This document shows positions 1-8,344 of a stretch of DNA of 40,446 bases, piece by piece; position 1 is the stretch's first letter; each line of letters begins with the position of its first letter. A program made the position numbers and the translations under genes. Source of the stretch: Actinomycetes bacterium. Lineage in GTDB: Bacteria > Actinomycetota > Acidimicrobiia > Acidimicrobiales > RAAP-2. The notes beneath the pieces were generated by a model. It did not search any database, was not told where the DNA came from, and saw only the letters and a program-made list of their open reading frames with translations. Location of the stretch: the NCBI GenBank assembly GCA_021799615.1, contig JAJZAC010000013.1:1-40446 (forward strand), read 5' to 3'.

Positions 1-363
1 GAGCTCTTCTCCGGTCTTCTCCATGCCGGTGTGGAGGTAGCCGATGACCGGCTTGGTCCGGAGCACCGTCTCGCCGTCGAGCTCCAGCATGAGCCGGAGC
101 ACCCCGTGGGTGGACGGGTGCTGGGGGCCCATGTTGATGATCATCGTCTCGTCGTCGGACCGCTCGACGTCGATGTCCGACGGGTCGACGGCGACACCCT
201 CGGGCAGGCGGAGGACGGCACCCACCTCGCGACGCAGCTCGCCGGCGCCGGTGGTGGACCGGGGGGTGAGCTCCTGGTCCCCCTCGGAGGTCTCCGCGGC
301 CAGGAAGGGTGCCTCGGCAGCGTGGCCGGGGTTCGGGAAGAAGTCGTCTCCGTGCTCGGTCAT
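1..363 (-). CDS. nuoD: NADH-quinone oxidoreductase subunit D, N-terminal part (cut by window edge)
   Basis: This is the first 121 residues of the 49-kDa subunit of complex I, a peripheral-arm subunit that helps form the quinone-binding site. Visible hallmarks are [14 protein letters not shown] at about residues 79-92, followed by the stretch reading [15 protein letters not shown] near the cut edge. The first 75 residues are a polar extension before the conserved core, longer than in many NuoD proteins. The ATG (rc of 361-363) overlaps the TGA of nuoC in an ATGA arrangement, so translation is probably coupled. The rest of the gene lies to the left of the window. Identification is secure; only completeness is unknown. 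Confidence 0.97.
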   Translation of the reverse strand, partial: MTEHGDDFFPNPGHAAEAPFLAAETSEGDQELTPRSTTGAGELRREVGAVLRLPEGVAVDPSDIDVERSDDETMIINMGPQHPSTHGVLRLMLELDGETVLRTKPVIGYLHTGMEKTGEEL

Positions 364-839
364 CGGGGACCCGGTGCCTCCTTGAACTGCACCGGCACCC
401 GCCCGACCCCGTAGTCCTTGCGGAGCGGGTGCCCCTCCCAGTCCTCGGGCATCAGGATCCGGGTCAGGTCGGGATGACCGGCGAACACGATGCCGAAGAG
501 ATCGAAGGCCTCCCGCTCCATGGCTTCGACCCCGGGGTAGAGGTCGAACAGCGTCGGGACTCGCGGGTCGGACGCGGGCACCTGGACACGCACGCGGACC
601 CGACGGGCGGCACTGAGCGAGAGCAGGTTGACGACGACCTCGAAGCGCTCGGGCGACACGCCCTCGGGAAGGCGGCGGCCGGGATGGGTGAGGTAGTCCA
701 CGGCGCACAGGTCCGCACACATCTCGTACCCGTCGTCGCGGTACCCGGCGACCGTGGCCTGGTAGTGCTCCCGCGACGGGAAGGCGGTCTCCACCGCCCC
801 GGTGGTCTGCGTCGGCACGGTCCCGTGGGCGGCGCTCAC
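360..839 (-). CDS. nuoC: NADH-quinone oxidoreductase subunit C (30-kDa subunit)
   Basis: This is a 159-residue stand-alone NuoC, a peripheral-arm subunit of complex I that packs against NuoD near the quinone site. The C-terminal family signature is clear: [20 protein letters not shown] followed closely by [15 protein letters not shown]. The GTG start (rc of 837-839) overlaps the nuoB TGA by two bases (GTGA), and its own TGA overlaps the nuoD ATG. Subunits A, B, C and D are therefore tightly packed in the usual order. Length is slightly short for the family but fits the unfused actinobacterial form. An alternative start further in is possible, but the stop/start overlap supports this one. Confidence 0.96.
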   Translation of the reverse strand: MSAAHGTVPTQTTGAVETAFPSREHYQATVAGYRDDGYEMCADLCAVDYLTHPGRRLPEGVSPERFEVVVNLLSLSAARRVRVRVQVPASDPRVPTLFDLYPGVEAMEREAFDLFGIVFAGHPDLTRILMPEDWEGHPLRKDYGVGRVPVQFKEAPGPR

Positions 840-1477
840 CTCGGCTCCCCGACCGACCGTGCGATCACCGGGTTGCGCTTCGGGGTGGCCAGGCGGACGG
901 CCTCGGGACGCTCGGGGGTCCAGCCGACCTGGCCTCCGAGCCCGCCCCGCTCGTCCTCGGTGTCGGCACCCTCGTCCGAGGCGAGTGCCGGCACACGCCC
1001 GCCGGGCCGGCGGGTGATCTCGCCGGTGCGCACCTTCTCGTGGAGGGTGAGGATGGCGTGGATGAGCGTCTCGGGAGTCGGCGGACACCCGGGTGCGTAG
1101 ACGTCGACGGGGACGACCTGGTCGACGCCCTGGACGATGGCGTAGTTGTTGAACATGCCGCCGCTCGACGCGCACACGCCCATCGACAGGACCCACTTGG
1201 GTTCCATCATCTGGTCGTAGACCTGGCGGAGGACCGGCGCCATCTTCTGCGATACGCGCCCGGCCACGATCATCAGGTCGGCCTGACGGGGTGAGGCGCG
1301 GAAGACCTCCATGCCGAAGCGGGCCAGGTCGAAGTCGGCCGCTCCCACCGACATCATCTCGATGGCGCAGCAGGCGAGGCCGAAGGTGGCCGGCCACATC
1401 GAGTACCGGCGGGCCCACTTGACCAGGTCCTCGAGCCGGCCGGTGAGGAAATTGTGCTGGAGGTCCTCGAGGCCCAC
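836..1477 (-). CDS. nuoB: NADH-quinone oxidoreductase subunit B
   Basis: This 213-residue protein is the PSST/NuoB subunit that carries cluster N2, the last Fe-S centre before quinone. The N2 ligands are visible: the tandem cysteines in [10 protein letters not shown], a further cysteine in [13 protein letters not shown], and the last in [10 protein letters not shown]. The core is well conserved. The C-terminal tail of about 45 residues (from RRPGGR on) is polar and variable. A GTG at rc 1475-1477 is the only plausible start, 11 bases after the nuoA stop. The stop overlaps the nuoC start, so this is one operon with nuoA and nuoC. Confidence 0.96.
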   Translation of the reverse strand: MGLEDLQHNFLTGRLEDLVKWARRYSMWPATFGLACCAIEMMSVGAADFDLARFGMEVFRASPRQADLMIVAGRVSQKMAPVLRQVYDQMMEPKWVLSMGVCASSGGMFNNYAIVQGVDQVVPVDVYAPGCPPTPETLIHAILTLHEKVRTGEITRRPGGRVPALASDEGADTEDERGGLGGQVGWTPERPEAVRLATPKRNPVIARSVGEPR

Positions 1478-1488
1478 GCCGACCCGCC

Positions 1489-1971
1489 CTAGGCCGCCTG
1501 CTCGGGGCCGGTGCCCGAGCGGTCGCTCTCGGCGGCCGCAGCGAGCCCGGCCGCGATCCGGGAGATGGTCGACTCCGAGGTGCGCGACGGCATGGCCCGC
1601 TCCAGGTGGGCCGCCGGGCCCCAGGTGAGGGCGCCGTTGCTCACCAGGAACAGGAACGAGACCAGCACCACGGCGGCGAAGACGACCACCTCGACCAGGC
1701 CGAACGAGCCCAACTGGTGGAAGACGACCGCCCACGGGTAGAGGAACACGATCTCGATGTCGAAGATGATGAAGATCATCGCCACCAGGTAGAAGCGCAC
1801 CGGGAAGCGCGTCGGCGGCTCGATCCGGGGGACGATCCCGCACTCGTAGGGGGCGAGCTTGGCAGCGGTGGGCCGCTTGCGGGGTGCCATGAGCGCCGAG
1901 GCGATGAACGAGATCGCCGCGAACAGGAAGCCCAGCACCATCAGCACGAGGATCGGCAGGTAGTCGGCCAC
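1489..1971 (-). CDS. nuoA: NADH-quinone oxidoreductase subunit A
   Basis: This membrane subunit of about 160 residues has three hydrophobic helices: near the N-terminus ([19 protein letters not shown]), in the middle ([20 protein letters not shown]), and at about residues 99-120. The NuoA signature is present: KLAPYECG with the loop cysteine, and [11 protein letters not shown] with its acidic residues. I chose the GTG at rc 1969-1971. An upstream in-frame ATG (rc to 2013) would add 14 polar residues. No strong ribosome site precedes either start. It is the first gene of the nuo operon. Its upstream region contains a 34-bp tandem repeat shared with the divergent reductase gene. Confidence 0.94.
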   Translation of the reverse strand: MADYLPILVLMVLGFLFAAISFIASALMAPRKRPTAAKLAPYECGIVPRIEPPTRFPVRFYLVAMIFIIFDIEIVFLYPWAVVFHQLGSFGLVEVVVFAAVVLVSFLFLVSNGALTWGPAAHLERAMPSRTSESTISRIAAGLAAAAESDRSGTGPEQAA

Positions 1972-2058
1972 AGCACCGGTCGTTCTACCACGCTCGAACC
2001 GGGGCGGGCACATCGACGGACGGCCTGCGGACGTGGTGTCGGCGGGCGGGTGCGGTAC

Positions 2059-2138
2059 GTGGTTCCCCGGGGCTGGTCAGCGCGCACGGAGGGTGGTTCC
2101 CCGGGGCTGGTCAGCGCGCACGGAGGGTGGTTCCCCGG
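2059..2138. repeat. 34-bp tandem direct repeat between nuoA and the divergent reductase gene
   Basis: Two identical 34-bp units begin at 2059 and 2093. A third, partial copy begins at 2127 and matches for 12 bases (GTGGTTCCCCGG) before diverging. Each unit contains GTGGTTCCCCGGGG and TCAGCGCGCA. The array sits in the 224-bp gap between divergent genes, so it could hold phased protein-binding sites or be a recent tandem duplication. Function is not known. Confidence 0.9.
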
Positions 2139-2182
2139 AGCCACAGCGCAGCGCGACGTGCACCGGCGACGCCCGATCGTCC

Positions 2183-2188
2183 TACGAT
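2183..2188 (+). promoter_or_regulatory. -10 box TACGAT, leaderless-type promoter for the reductase gene
   Basis: TACGAT ends seven bases before the GTG at 2196, which places the transcription start at or next to the start codon. A GGAGG (2190-2194) also lies there, but it is only one base from the GTG and too close to act as a ribosome site. Confidence 0.55.
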
Positions 2189-2195
2189 CGGAGGC

Positions 2196-3497
2196 GTGGA
2201 ACCCACCGATCCCACCCCCGCACACGACCTCCACGACGTCCTCGTGGTGGGAGGCGGGCCGGCCGGCTCGTCGTGCGCCTACTGGCTGGCCGAGGCCGGC
2301 TGGGACGTCGTCCTCGTGGAGAAGAAGTCGTTCCCCCGGGAGAAGACGTGCGGGGACGGGTTGACCCCGCGCTCGGTGCGCCAATTGGCCGACATGGGGC
2401 TCGAGCACGCCCTGGCCGGTGCCCACCGCTTCGACGGCCTGCGGGCCCACGCCTACGGCAAGGTCCTCGAGCTGGCATGGCCCGAACACCCGTCGTTCCC
2501 CTCCTACGGCTACGTGATCACCAGGCACGACCTCGACCTGCTCGTGAACGAGCACGCGGCCAAGGCGGGTGCCACCGTGCTGCAGCACACCGAGGCCGTC
2601 ACCCCCGTCATCGACGAGCGCCAGGGCGCGGTACCGGCGGGGACGCTGCCGGCCTGCATCGGCGCCGTGGTGCGCGACACCGAGACGGGCGCCCGGCGCG
2701 AGCTCCGGGCCCGCTACGTGGTGGTGGCCGACGGCGCCAACTCCCGCTTCGGCCGGGCGCTCGGAACCGGTCGGGACCGCCACCGCCCGATGGGGATGGC
2801 CCTGCGCGGGTACTACACCTCGCCCCGCCACGACGACCCGTTCATCGAATCGCACCTCGACATCCGCGACAGGTCCGGCGCGGTCGTCCCCGGCTACGGG
2901 TGGATCTTCCCCCTGGGCGACGGCCGGGTGAACGTGGGGGTCGGGCTCCTCTCGACCGACCGGCGGTGGAAGGGCGTCAACACCTCCCACCTGATGGACG
3001 CGTTCATCGACTGGGCCCCGCGCTCGTGGGGACTGTCGCCGGCCACGTCGCTCGGCCCACCGACCGGTGGCAAACTGCCCATGGGCCTCGCCGTCGGCCC
3101 GCGCGTCGGCCCCACCACCGTGGTGGCCGGTGACGCGGCGGGGTCGATCAATCCCTTCAACGGCGAGGGCATTGCCTACGGCTACGAGACCGGCCGTCTC
3201 GCCGCCGCGTCGGTCGGGGCCGCCCTGGCCGGCGGCGGGGCGGAGGCCATCGCCGGCTACGAGGCCGCGCTGGACGAGATGTACGGCCTCTACTACCGGG
3301 TGGCGAGGGCGTTCATCCGCCTGATCAGCCGGCCGGAGCTCATGCACCTGTGCGTCGGCACCGGCATGTACTCGGCGTCGATCATGACCTGGGTGCTACG
3401 GATCATGGCCAACCTGCTGCGACCGGACGAGATCGGACCGGCCGAGGCCGTCTACCGGACGGTTGCCGCGCTCACCCGGGCCCTGCCGGACCCCTGA
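2196..3497 (+). CDS. Geranylgeranyl reductase family FAD-dependent oxidoreductase (MenJ-like)
   Basis: This is a 433-residue flavoprotein of the geranylgeranyl reductase family, which saturates double bases of isoprenoid chains. In actinobacteria the best-studied member, MenJ, reduces a menaquinone isoprene unit. The N-terminal FAD dinucleotide fold is seen as VVGGGPAGSS (about 17-26), then CGDGLTP (about 52-58). The second FAD motif is GDAAGSINPFNGEGIAYG near residue 312. It is transcribed divergently from nuoABCD, and a quinone-tailoring role fits that neighbour. The GTG at 2196 was chosen because the conserved fold begins soon after it and a -10 box sits seven bases upstream. The exact substrate (menaquinone or other polyprenyl lipid) is inferred. 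Confidence 0.85.
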   Translation: MEPTDPTPAHDLHDVLVVGGGPAGSSCAYWLAEAGWDVVLVEKKSFPREKTCGDGLTPRSVRQLADMGLEHALAGAHRFDGLRAHAYGKVLELAWPEHPSFPSYGYVITRHDLDLLVNEHAAKAGATVLQHTEAVTPVIDERQGAVPAGTLPACIGAVVRDTETGARRELRARYVVVADGANSRFGRALGTGRDRHRPMGMALRGYYTSPRHDDPFIESHLDIRDRSGAVVPGYGWIFPLGDGRVNVGVGLLSTDRRWKGVNTSHLMDAFIDWAPRSWGLSPATSLGPPTGGKLPMGLAVGPRVGPTTVVAGDAAGSINPFNGEGIAYGYETGRLAAASVGAALAGGGAEAIAGYEAALDEMYGLYYRVARAFIRLISRPELMHLCVGTGMYSASIMTWVLRIMANLLRPDEIGPAEAVYRTVAALTRALPDP

Positions 3498-3533
3498 CCG
3501 AGCCCGGGCCCACAGGCGGCGGGGCCGGCGTCC

Positions 3534-5009
3534 TCAGGCGTGCTGGTTGGCGGCGACGTTGGCCAGCAGGGCGGCATAGGCCTGGTGGAACACCGTCACC
3601 GGGAACGACGGCCCGGCCGTGTTCGGCTGGAGGACCGCCTCCAACCGGCCCCCGAACACGAAGGCGTTGCCCAGGTGCTCCGTCGTCCCGCCCGGCATGG
3701 TGACGGTGGAGACGTAGCCGAAGGCCCGGACACCCGGCTCGGTCTGCAGGGTGACCGGGACGACCTGGACCGTGGTACCGGCCGTCACCGCTCCGTAGGC
3801 AGCCGTCTGGAACTGGGTGAGGCAGGTGACGAAGTTCGCTTTGGAGAAGATCCCGGCGTCGGAGGTGGAGTCGGTGGCCGACCGCACCACCTGGGTGATC
3901 GACTGGATGGTGGTGCTCGGGTCGCCGGGGGCGCCGAACAGCGGCGACGAGCTGCGGGCGGCGGTGTCGGGCTGGGTCCCGGTGCCGAACAGCCCGGCGA
4001 TCGACGTGCCCGGCACACCCAGGCACGAGGCGAACGCCGGCATGGCCTGCAGCGCGCCCTGCCGGTAGGCCGAGCTGACCTGTGGTCCCGTCGCCGTCGT
4101 GACCGGCGCCCACCCCGCAGGCAGGTCGGACGCGGTGATGTTGACCTTGGAGGCAAGGGCAATGTCGTTGCCGGCCGACGGTGCCGACGTGGGGGGTGGC
4201 GTCGCCGAGGTGGTACCGCTGTTGCGGGTCGCCAGGAGGCCGATGCCGGCCCCGACCACGACCACGAGGAGGACCACGAGGACGATCAGGCGGGTCCGGT
4301 TGCTCTTCGGGGCCGGCTCCTGGGCGGCAGGGAACGCGCCGCCGGCGAGGAGGTCGCCCGGCGGCGGGAACCCCGGGCCGGCCGGCGCCACCACGCCGGG
4401 GGGGCTCAGGTCGAACGCACCGGAGCCGGTCACGGCCGGGGCGGCCGGGGCGGCCGGCGGCACGATCACCTCGGCACCGGCAGCGACTCCGGCGGCTTCC
4501 GACGGGCCCTTCGCCTTGCGGCCGAACCGGGGCCGGCGCTCGGCCGTCGGGGCGTCCGCGACCACCGGCGCGACGAACCCGCCGGACAGCATCCCCTCGG
4601 GAGCGGGCTCCGGAGCCGGCGCCGGACCGGCGGTCCCTGCGGGACCAGCCGCCCCGTAGCGGGCCAGCCACTGGGGAAGGGCCTGGTCCAGGTAGGCAGC
4701 CTGTCCCGGCGAGACGGCCCCCGACGGCAGGAGGAACCGCACCGTCTGGCCCGCTGCCGTCAGCTCCATGACCACCGCGGGCGTGCCGTCGGGCATGTGG
4801 GATTGCTCGTTGCAGGCCGCCGACTCCAGTCCGCTCCATGCCAGCAACCGCTCGGTACCCGGCTGGGGTCCCTGGACGGTGATGCCGTCAGCGGTGAAGA
4901 GGAGGCTGAGCCCGGGCGTCGTGGCGACACCGCGGGACTCGTCGCCCGCCAGGGCGATCCCGGACAGCAACATCCCCTCGGGTGGCAGTTCCATCGATCC
5001 GACCGTCAT
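3534..5009 (-). CDS. Unrecognised membrane-anchored protein with Pro/Ala-rich linker
   Basis: This 491-residue protein has no family I can name. Visible architecture: an N-terminal globular part of about 120 residues containing a RLLAWSGLES stretch, a Pro/Ala/Gly-rich linker of about 150 residues, and one strong transmembrane helix (RLIVLVVLLVVVVGAGIGLL). A Ser/Thr/Pro spacer and a C-terminal domain of about 190 residues follow, with two cysteines (in FASCLG and FVTCLT) that could form a disulfide outside the cell. The predicted layout is cytoplasmic N-terminus and extracellular C-terminus. The ATG (rc 5007-5009) has an AGGAG ribosome site. Its stop converges with the reductase gene 37 bp away. 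Function is unknown; binding or sensing is only a guess from topology. Confidence 0.8.
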   Translation of the reverse strand: MTVGSMELPPEGMLLSGIALAGDESRGVATTPGLSLLFTADGITVQGPQPGTERLLAWSGLESAACNEQSHMPDGTPAVVMELTAAGQTVRFLLPSGAVSPGQAAYLDQALPQWLARYGAAGPAGTAGPAPAPEPAPEGMLSGGFVAPVVADAPTAERRPRFGRKAKGPSEAAGVAAGAEVIVPPAAPAAPAVTGSGAFDLSPPGVVAPAGPGFPPPGDLLAGGAFPAAQEPAPKSNRTRLIVLVVLLVVVVGAGIGLLATRNSGTTSATPPPTSAPSAGNDIALASKVNITASDLPAGWAPVTTATGPQVSSAYRQGALQAMPAFASCLGVPGTSIAGLFGTGTQPDTAARSSSPLFGAPGDPSTTIQSITQVVRSATDSTSDAGIFSKANFVTCLTQFQTAAYGAVTAGTTVQVVPVTLQTEPGVRAFGYVSTVTMPGGTTEHLGNAFVFGGRLEAVLQPNTAGPSFPVTVFHQAYAALLANVAANQHA

Positions 5010-5101
5010 CCTCGCTCCTCTGCGCGTCGTCCGCGGGTGGCCACGGGTGGCGTCCCGCCCGGTCGCGACCCCCACGGGGCCGTGCCGGCTGCGATCGTCA
5101 T
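5006..5101 (-). CDS. Possible 31-codon upstream reading frame, coupled to the membrane protein gene
   Basis: An ATG at rc 5099-5101 opens a 31-codon frame. Its TGA overlaps the ATG of the membrane protein gene (ATGA). The peptide is basic and Arg/Pro/Gly-rich and resembles nothing known to me. The overlap is the kind used for translational coupling, but in high-GC DNA a chance frame of this length is common. It could be a leader peptide or an artefact. Confidence 0.22.
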   Translation of the reverse strand: MTIAAGTAPWGSRPGGTPPVATRGRRAEERG

Positions 5102-5151
5102 CGCGCCAGCTTTGCAAACCCGGAGGCGAAAGTGCGGGACGGTCGCCCGCC

Positions 5152-6486
5152 TCACCCGTCCAGCACGCTGGCGAGGGCCCCGCCTGCCTGCTCGGCCACG
5201 ACGGCGAGGAGCGCCGGATCGTGTGCCATCGACGGGAACATGACCTCGTAGGCGCCGGGTGCCAGCGCCACACCACGATCGAGGAGGGCGTGGAAGAAGC
5301 GCCGGTAGACGCCGGTGCCGGCCGCACGGACGGCGTCGTCGTAGTCGGAGACCGGGCGGGCGTCGTCGCCCGCGGGGACGAAGAACACGCCGACCAGGGG
5401 GCCGCTGACCGGCACCTGCACGGCGACGGGCGAGCCGGCGGCCGCCGCGGCCAGGTGCGCCCGCAGCTCGCCGGCGAAGGCGGTCGCCCGGGCGGCCAGG
5501 GCGTCGTATGCCGGCTCGTCCATGGCCTCGAGCACGGCCAGGCCCGCCGCGGTGGCGAGCGGGTTTCCCGAGAGCGTTCCCGCCTGGTAGACGGGCCCGT
5601 CCGGTGCCAGCACCTGCAGCACGTCGGCCCGCCCACCGAAGGCGCCCACCGGCAGGCCGCCACCGATCACCTTGCCGAAGCACCACAGGTCGGGGGTCAC
5701 GCCGGTGGCACCCGACGCGCCCGCCGGTCCCAGGCGGAACCCGGTGATCACCTCGTCGAAGACGAGCAGGGCCCCGGCCTCGTCGCATGCCGCCCGCAGC
5801 CCCTCGAGGAACCCCGGAACCGGGGCCACCAGCCCCATGTTGGCCGCCACCGGCTCGACGATGACGCAGGCCACGTCGTCGCCGACCTCGGGGACGACGT
5901 TGTACGGCGCGACCACCGTGTCTGCCACGGCGGCGGCGGTCACCCCGGCCGATCCGGGCAACCCCAGGGTCGCCACCCCGCTGCCCCCACCGGCGAGCAG
6001 GCCGTCCGAATGACCGTGGTAGCAGCCGGCGAACTTCACCACCCGCTCCCGGCCGGTGAACCCCCGAGCGACCCGCACCGCGCTCATCGCAGCCTCGGTC
6101 CCCGACGAGACCAGCCGCACCTGCTCGCATCCCGGCACCCGCGAGCAGATCGCCTCGGCCAGGAGGACCTCGCCTTCGGTCGGGGCCCCGAACGTGGTGC
6201 CGCCGGCCACCGCCCGCCGCACCGCGTCCACCACGGCGGGATGGGCGTGCCCGAGGATGGAGGCGCCGTAGGACTGCACCAGGTCGACGTACCGGTTCCC
6301 GTCGACGTCCCACACGTAGGCTCCCTCGCCTCGTGCCACCACGTAGGGCTCGCCGCCCACCGATCGGAACGACCGGACCGGCGAGTTGACGCCGCCGGGG
6401 ATGACGGCCCGGGCCCGCTCCCACCAGGCGTGCCCGGAGACCGCGGCGCGCGCCGGGCGATCGGCCGCGTCGGATGCAGGCGTCAC
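5152..6486 (-). CDS. hemL: Glutamate-1-semialdehyde 2,1-aminomutase
   Basis: This PLP enzyme converts glutamate-1-semialdehyde to 5-aminolevulinate, the second step of the C5 haem pathway. It is 444 residues, close to family length. Motifs seen: GGVNSPVRSF near the N-terminus, SYGASILGHAHP, the substrate-loop stretch GGTTFGAPTEGE, FDEVITGFR, and the PLP lysine at about residue 272 in CFGKVIGGGLPVGAFGG. The GTG start (rc 6484-6486) overlaps the hemB TGA as GTGA, so it is co-translated with hemB. It ends the haem gene run. A 142-bp gap separates it from the start of the next minus-strand gene. Confidence 0.97.
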   Translation of the reverse strand: MTPASDAADRPARAAVSGHAWWERARAVIPGGVNSPVRSFRSVGGEPYVVARGEGAYVWDVDGNRYVDLVQSYGASILGHAHPAVVDAVRRAVAGGTTFGAPTEGEVLLAEAICSRVPGCEQVRLVSSGTEAAMSAVRVARGFTGRERVVKFAGCYHGHSDGLLAGGGSGVATLGLPGSAGVTAAAVADTVVAPYNVVPEVGDDVACVIVEPVAANMGLVAPVPGFLEGLRAACDEAGALLVFDEVITGFRLGPAGASGATGVTPDLWCFGKVIGGGLPVGAFGGRADVLQVLAPDGPVYQAGTLSGNPLATAAGLAVLEAMDEPAYDALAARATAFAGELRAHLAAAAAGSPVAVQVPVSGPLVGVFFVPAGDDARPVSDYDDAVRAAGTGVYRRFFHALLDRGVALAPGAYEVMFPSMAHDPALLAVVAEQAGGALASVLDG

Positions 6487-7508
6487 GACAGCCGCTCGGC
6501 CAGTTCGGCGGCGAAATAGGTGATGACCATGTCGGCCCCGGCCCGTCGGATGGCCGTCACGTGCTCCAGCGCCACGGCCGTCCCGTCCAGCCAGCCCCGC
6601 TCGGCGGCCGCCTTCACCATGGCGTACTCGCCGCTCACGTGGTACGCGGCCAGCGGCACGTCGACGGCGGCCCGGACGTCGGCCACCACGTCGAGGTAGG
6701 ACAGAGCCGGCTTCACCATCACCATGTCCGCTCCCTCGGTCAGGTCGAGGGTCACCTCGACCACTCCCTCGCGCCGGTTGCGGGGGTCCTGCTGGTAGCC
6801 GCACCGGTCCCCGCCACCGGCGATGGTGACGTCCACGGCGTCGCGGAACGGACCGTAGAGCGCGGACGCGTACTTCGCTGCGTAGGCCAGGATCGCCGTC
6901 GACGCGAACCCGGCCTCGTCGAGGCCCGCCCGGATCGCCGCCACCTGCCCGTCCATCATCCCGCTGGGCGCTACCACGTCGGCTCCCGCCGCCGCGTGCG
7001 CCCGTGCGGCCGCGACGTAGAGCGGGAGGGTGGCGTCGTTGTCGACGTCGCGACCGGTGGCGTCGAGCACCCCGCAGTGCCCGTGGTCGGTGAACTCGTC
7101 GAGGCAGCAGTCCGTCATGACCACCACGTGGTCGCCGGCGGCCTGTCGGGCCACCGCCACCGCCCGGGGGACGATGCCGGCCGGGTCGGTTCCGGCCGAA
7201 CCGGTGGCGTCCTTGTCCCCGGGCCGGGGGAGCCCGAAGAGGAGCACCCCGGGAACGCCCAGGCGGACCAGGCGGGCCACTTCGTCGCCGAGCGAGTCCA
7301 GGGTGTGCTGGACCACGCCGGGAAGCGAGGAGATGGGCCGGGGGGCGGCGATCCCGTCGGCCACGAAGAGGGGGGCAACCAGGTCGTCGACCGACAGGCG
7401 GGTCTCGGCCACCAGGCGGCGCATCGCCGGGGTCCGGCGGAGGCGGCGCATCCGGCGGGCCGGGAAGGCGCCGGGCGGGTCCGGAGCGGTCGGGGGGGAG
7501 GTGGTCAC
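6483..7508 (-). CDS. hemB: Delta-aminolevulinic acid dehydratase (porphobilinogen synthase)
   Basis: HemB joins two 5-aminolevulinate molecules to porphobilinogen. It is 341 residues. The two active-site lysines are visible, at about K212 (AAKYASALYG) and K266 (MVKPALSYLD, the Schiff-base lysine). The metal site reads TDCCLDEFTDHGHCG. Compared with the three-cysteine zinc site of E. coli, one cysteine position is Asp, as is common in actinobacterial HemB. The GTG start (rc 7506-7508) lies eight bases after a TAGGCT -10 box, so hemB-hemL can be transcribed from their own leaderless promoter as well as from hemA. The stop overlaps the hemL start. Confidence 0.97.
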   Translation of the reverse strand: MTTSPPTAPDPPGAFPARRMRRLRRTPAMRRLVAETRLSVDDLVAPLFVADGIAAPRPISSLPGVVQHTLDSLGDEVARLVRLGVPGVLLFGLPRPGDKDATGSAGTDPAGIVPRAVAVARQAAGDHVVVMTDCCLDEFTDHGHCGVLDATGRDVDNDATLPLYVAAARAHAAAGADVVAPSGMMDGQVAAIRAGLDEAGFASTAILAYAAKYASALYGPFRDAVDVTIAGGGDRCGYQQDPRNRREGVVEVTLDLTEGADMVMVKPALSYLDVVADVRAAVDVPLAAYHVSGEYAMVKAAAERGWLDGTAVALEHVTAIRRAGADMVITYFAAELAERLS

Positions 7509-7516
7509 GCCCGGGA

Positions 7517-7522
7517 AGCCTA
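7517..7522 (-). promoter_or_regulatory. -10 box TAGGCT for hemB, overlapping the hemD stop codon
   Basis: The rc sequence TAGGCT ends eight bases before the hemB GTG. Its first three bases are the TAG stop codon of hemD, so one triplet serves both as a stop codon and as part of a predicted promoter. Confidence 0.5.
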
Positions 7523-8344
7523 GGCCGGGCCCGGCCCCTGACCACCGCCGCCACCGGCGCCCGGGCGGAATGCCGTCCGCGCGGCCACCAGCGCGCCCAC
7601 CAGCCCGTCGAGATCGTGCCGCCCGGCCTCTGCGGCAACGTCCAGGCCCGCCCGCCGGGCGGCCGCCGAGGTCTGCGGTCCGATGGTGACGACCACCGGT
7701 GGCACCGCGTCCCGCCCGGCCGCCTCGATGAGGCCGGCGACGGTCGACGACGACGTGAAGGCGACGGCGTCGGCCGTCCGGGCCCGCTCGAGGACGCGCC
7801 GGTCGGGCCGGGAACGGACCGTCTGGTAGGCGACGACGTCGTCGACCAGGTACCCGGCAGCGCGCAGCCGTTCGGCCAGGTCCCCGTCGACGCGCGCCGC
7901 CCGGGGGAAGAGCACGTGCGGGCCACGCCAACCCGGATCGGACGGACCCGGGGGGAAGACGCCCGCCAGGCTCGCTGCGGTCCCCTCGGGCGCCACCAGG
8001 TCGACCTCGTGGCCGGCTCGGGCGATGGCACCGGCGGTGGCCTGCCCCACCGCCGCCCACCGGGTGGCGGCGGGAACCGGGCGGTCGTCGAGCGCGTCGA
8101 CCAGCCGACCGACCGCGTTCTGCGAGGTGCACGCCACCCAGTCGTAGGCACCACCGACCAGTCGGGCGGCAGCCGCCCGCAGGGCGGCCCCTCGGTCGGC
8201 GGGCTCGCCGATCTCGATGACGGGGACCTCGACGACCCTCGCCCCCAGGTCCCGGACCCGCGCTGCCAGCGACGACGCCTGGGGACGGGCGCGGGTCACC
8301 ACCACGGTCCAACCCGAGAGCGGGCCGGGTGCCGCCGCCGTCAC
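7520..8344 (-). CDS. hemD: Uroporphyrinogen-III synthase
   Basis: HemD closes and inverts ring D of hydroxymethylbilane to give uroporphyrinogen III. This 274-residue copy is stand-alone; in many actinobacteria HemD is fused to a uroporphyrinogen methyltransferase. The family is poorly conserved, but the expected features are present: VVVTRARPQASSLAARVRDLGA at the N-terminus, WVACTSQNAVGRL, AVGQATAGA, and a C-terminal FTSSSTV...TIGPQTSAAARRAGL region. The GTG start (rc 8342-8344) overlaps the hemC stop (GTGA). The C-terminus is Gly-rich. The operon position between hemC and hemB makes the call firm despite weak motifs. Confidence 0.93.
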   Translation of the reverse strand: MTAAAPGPLSGWTVVVTRARPQASSLAARVRDLGARVVEVPVIEIGEPADRGAALRAAAARLVGGAYDWVACTSQNAVGRLVDALDDRPVPAATRWAAVGQATAGAIARAGHEVDLVAPEGTAASLAGVFPPGPSDPGWRGPHVLFPRAARVDGDLAERLRAAGYLVDDVVAYQTVRSRPDRRVLERARTADAVAFTSSSTVAGLIEAAGRDAVPPVVVTIGPQTSAAARRAGLDVAAEAGRHDLDGLVGALVAARTAFRPGAGGGGGQGPGPA

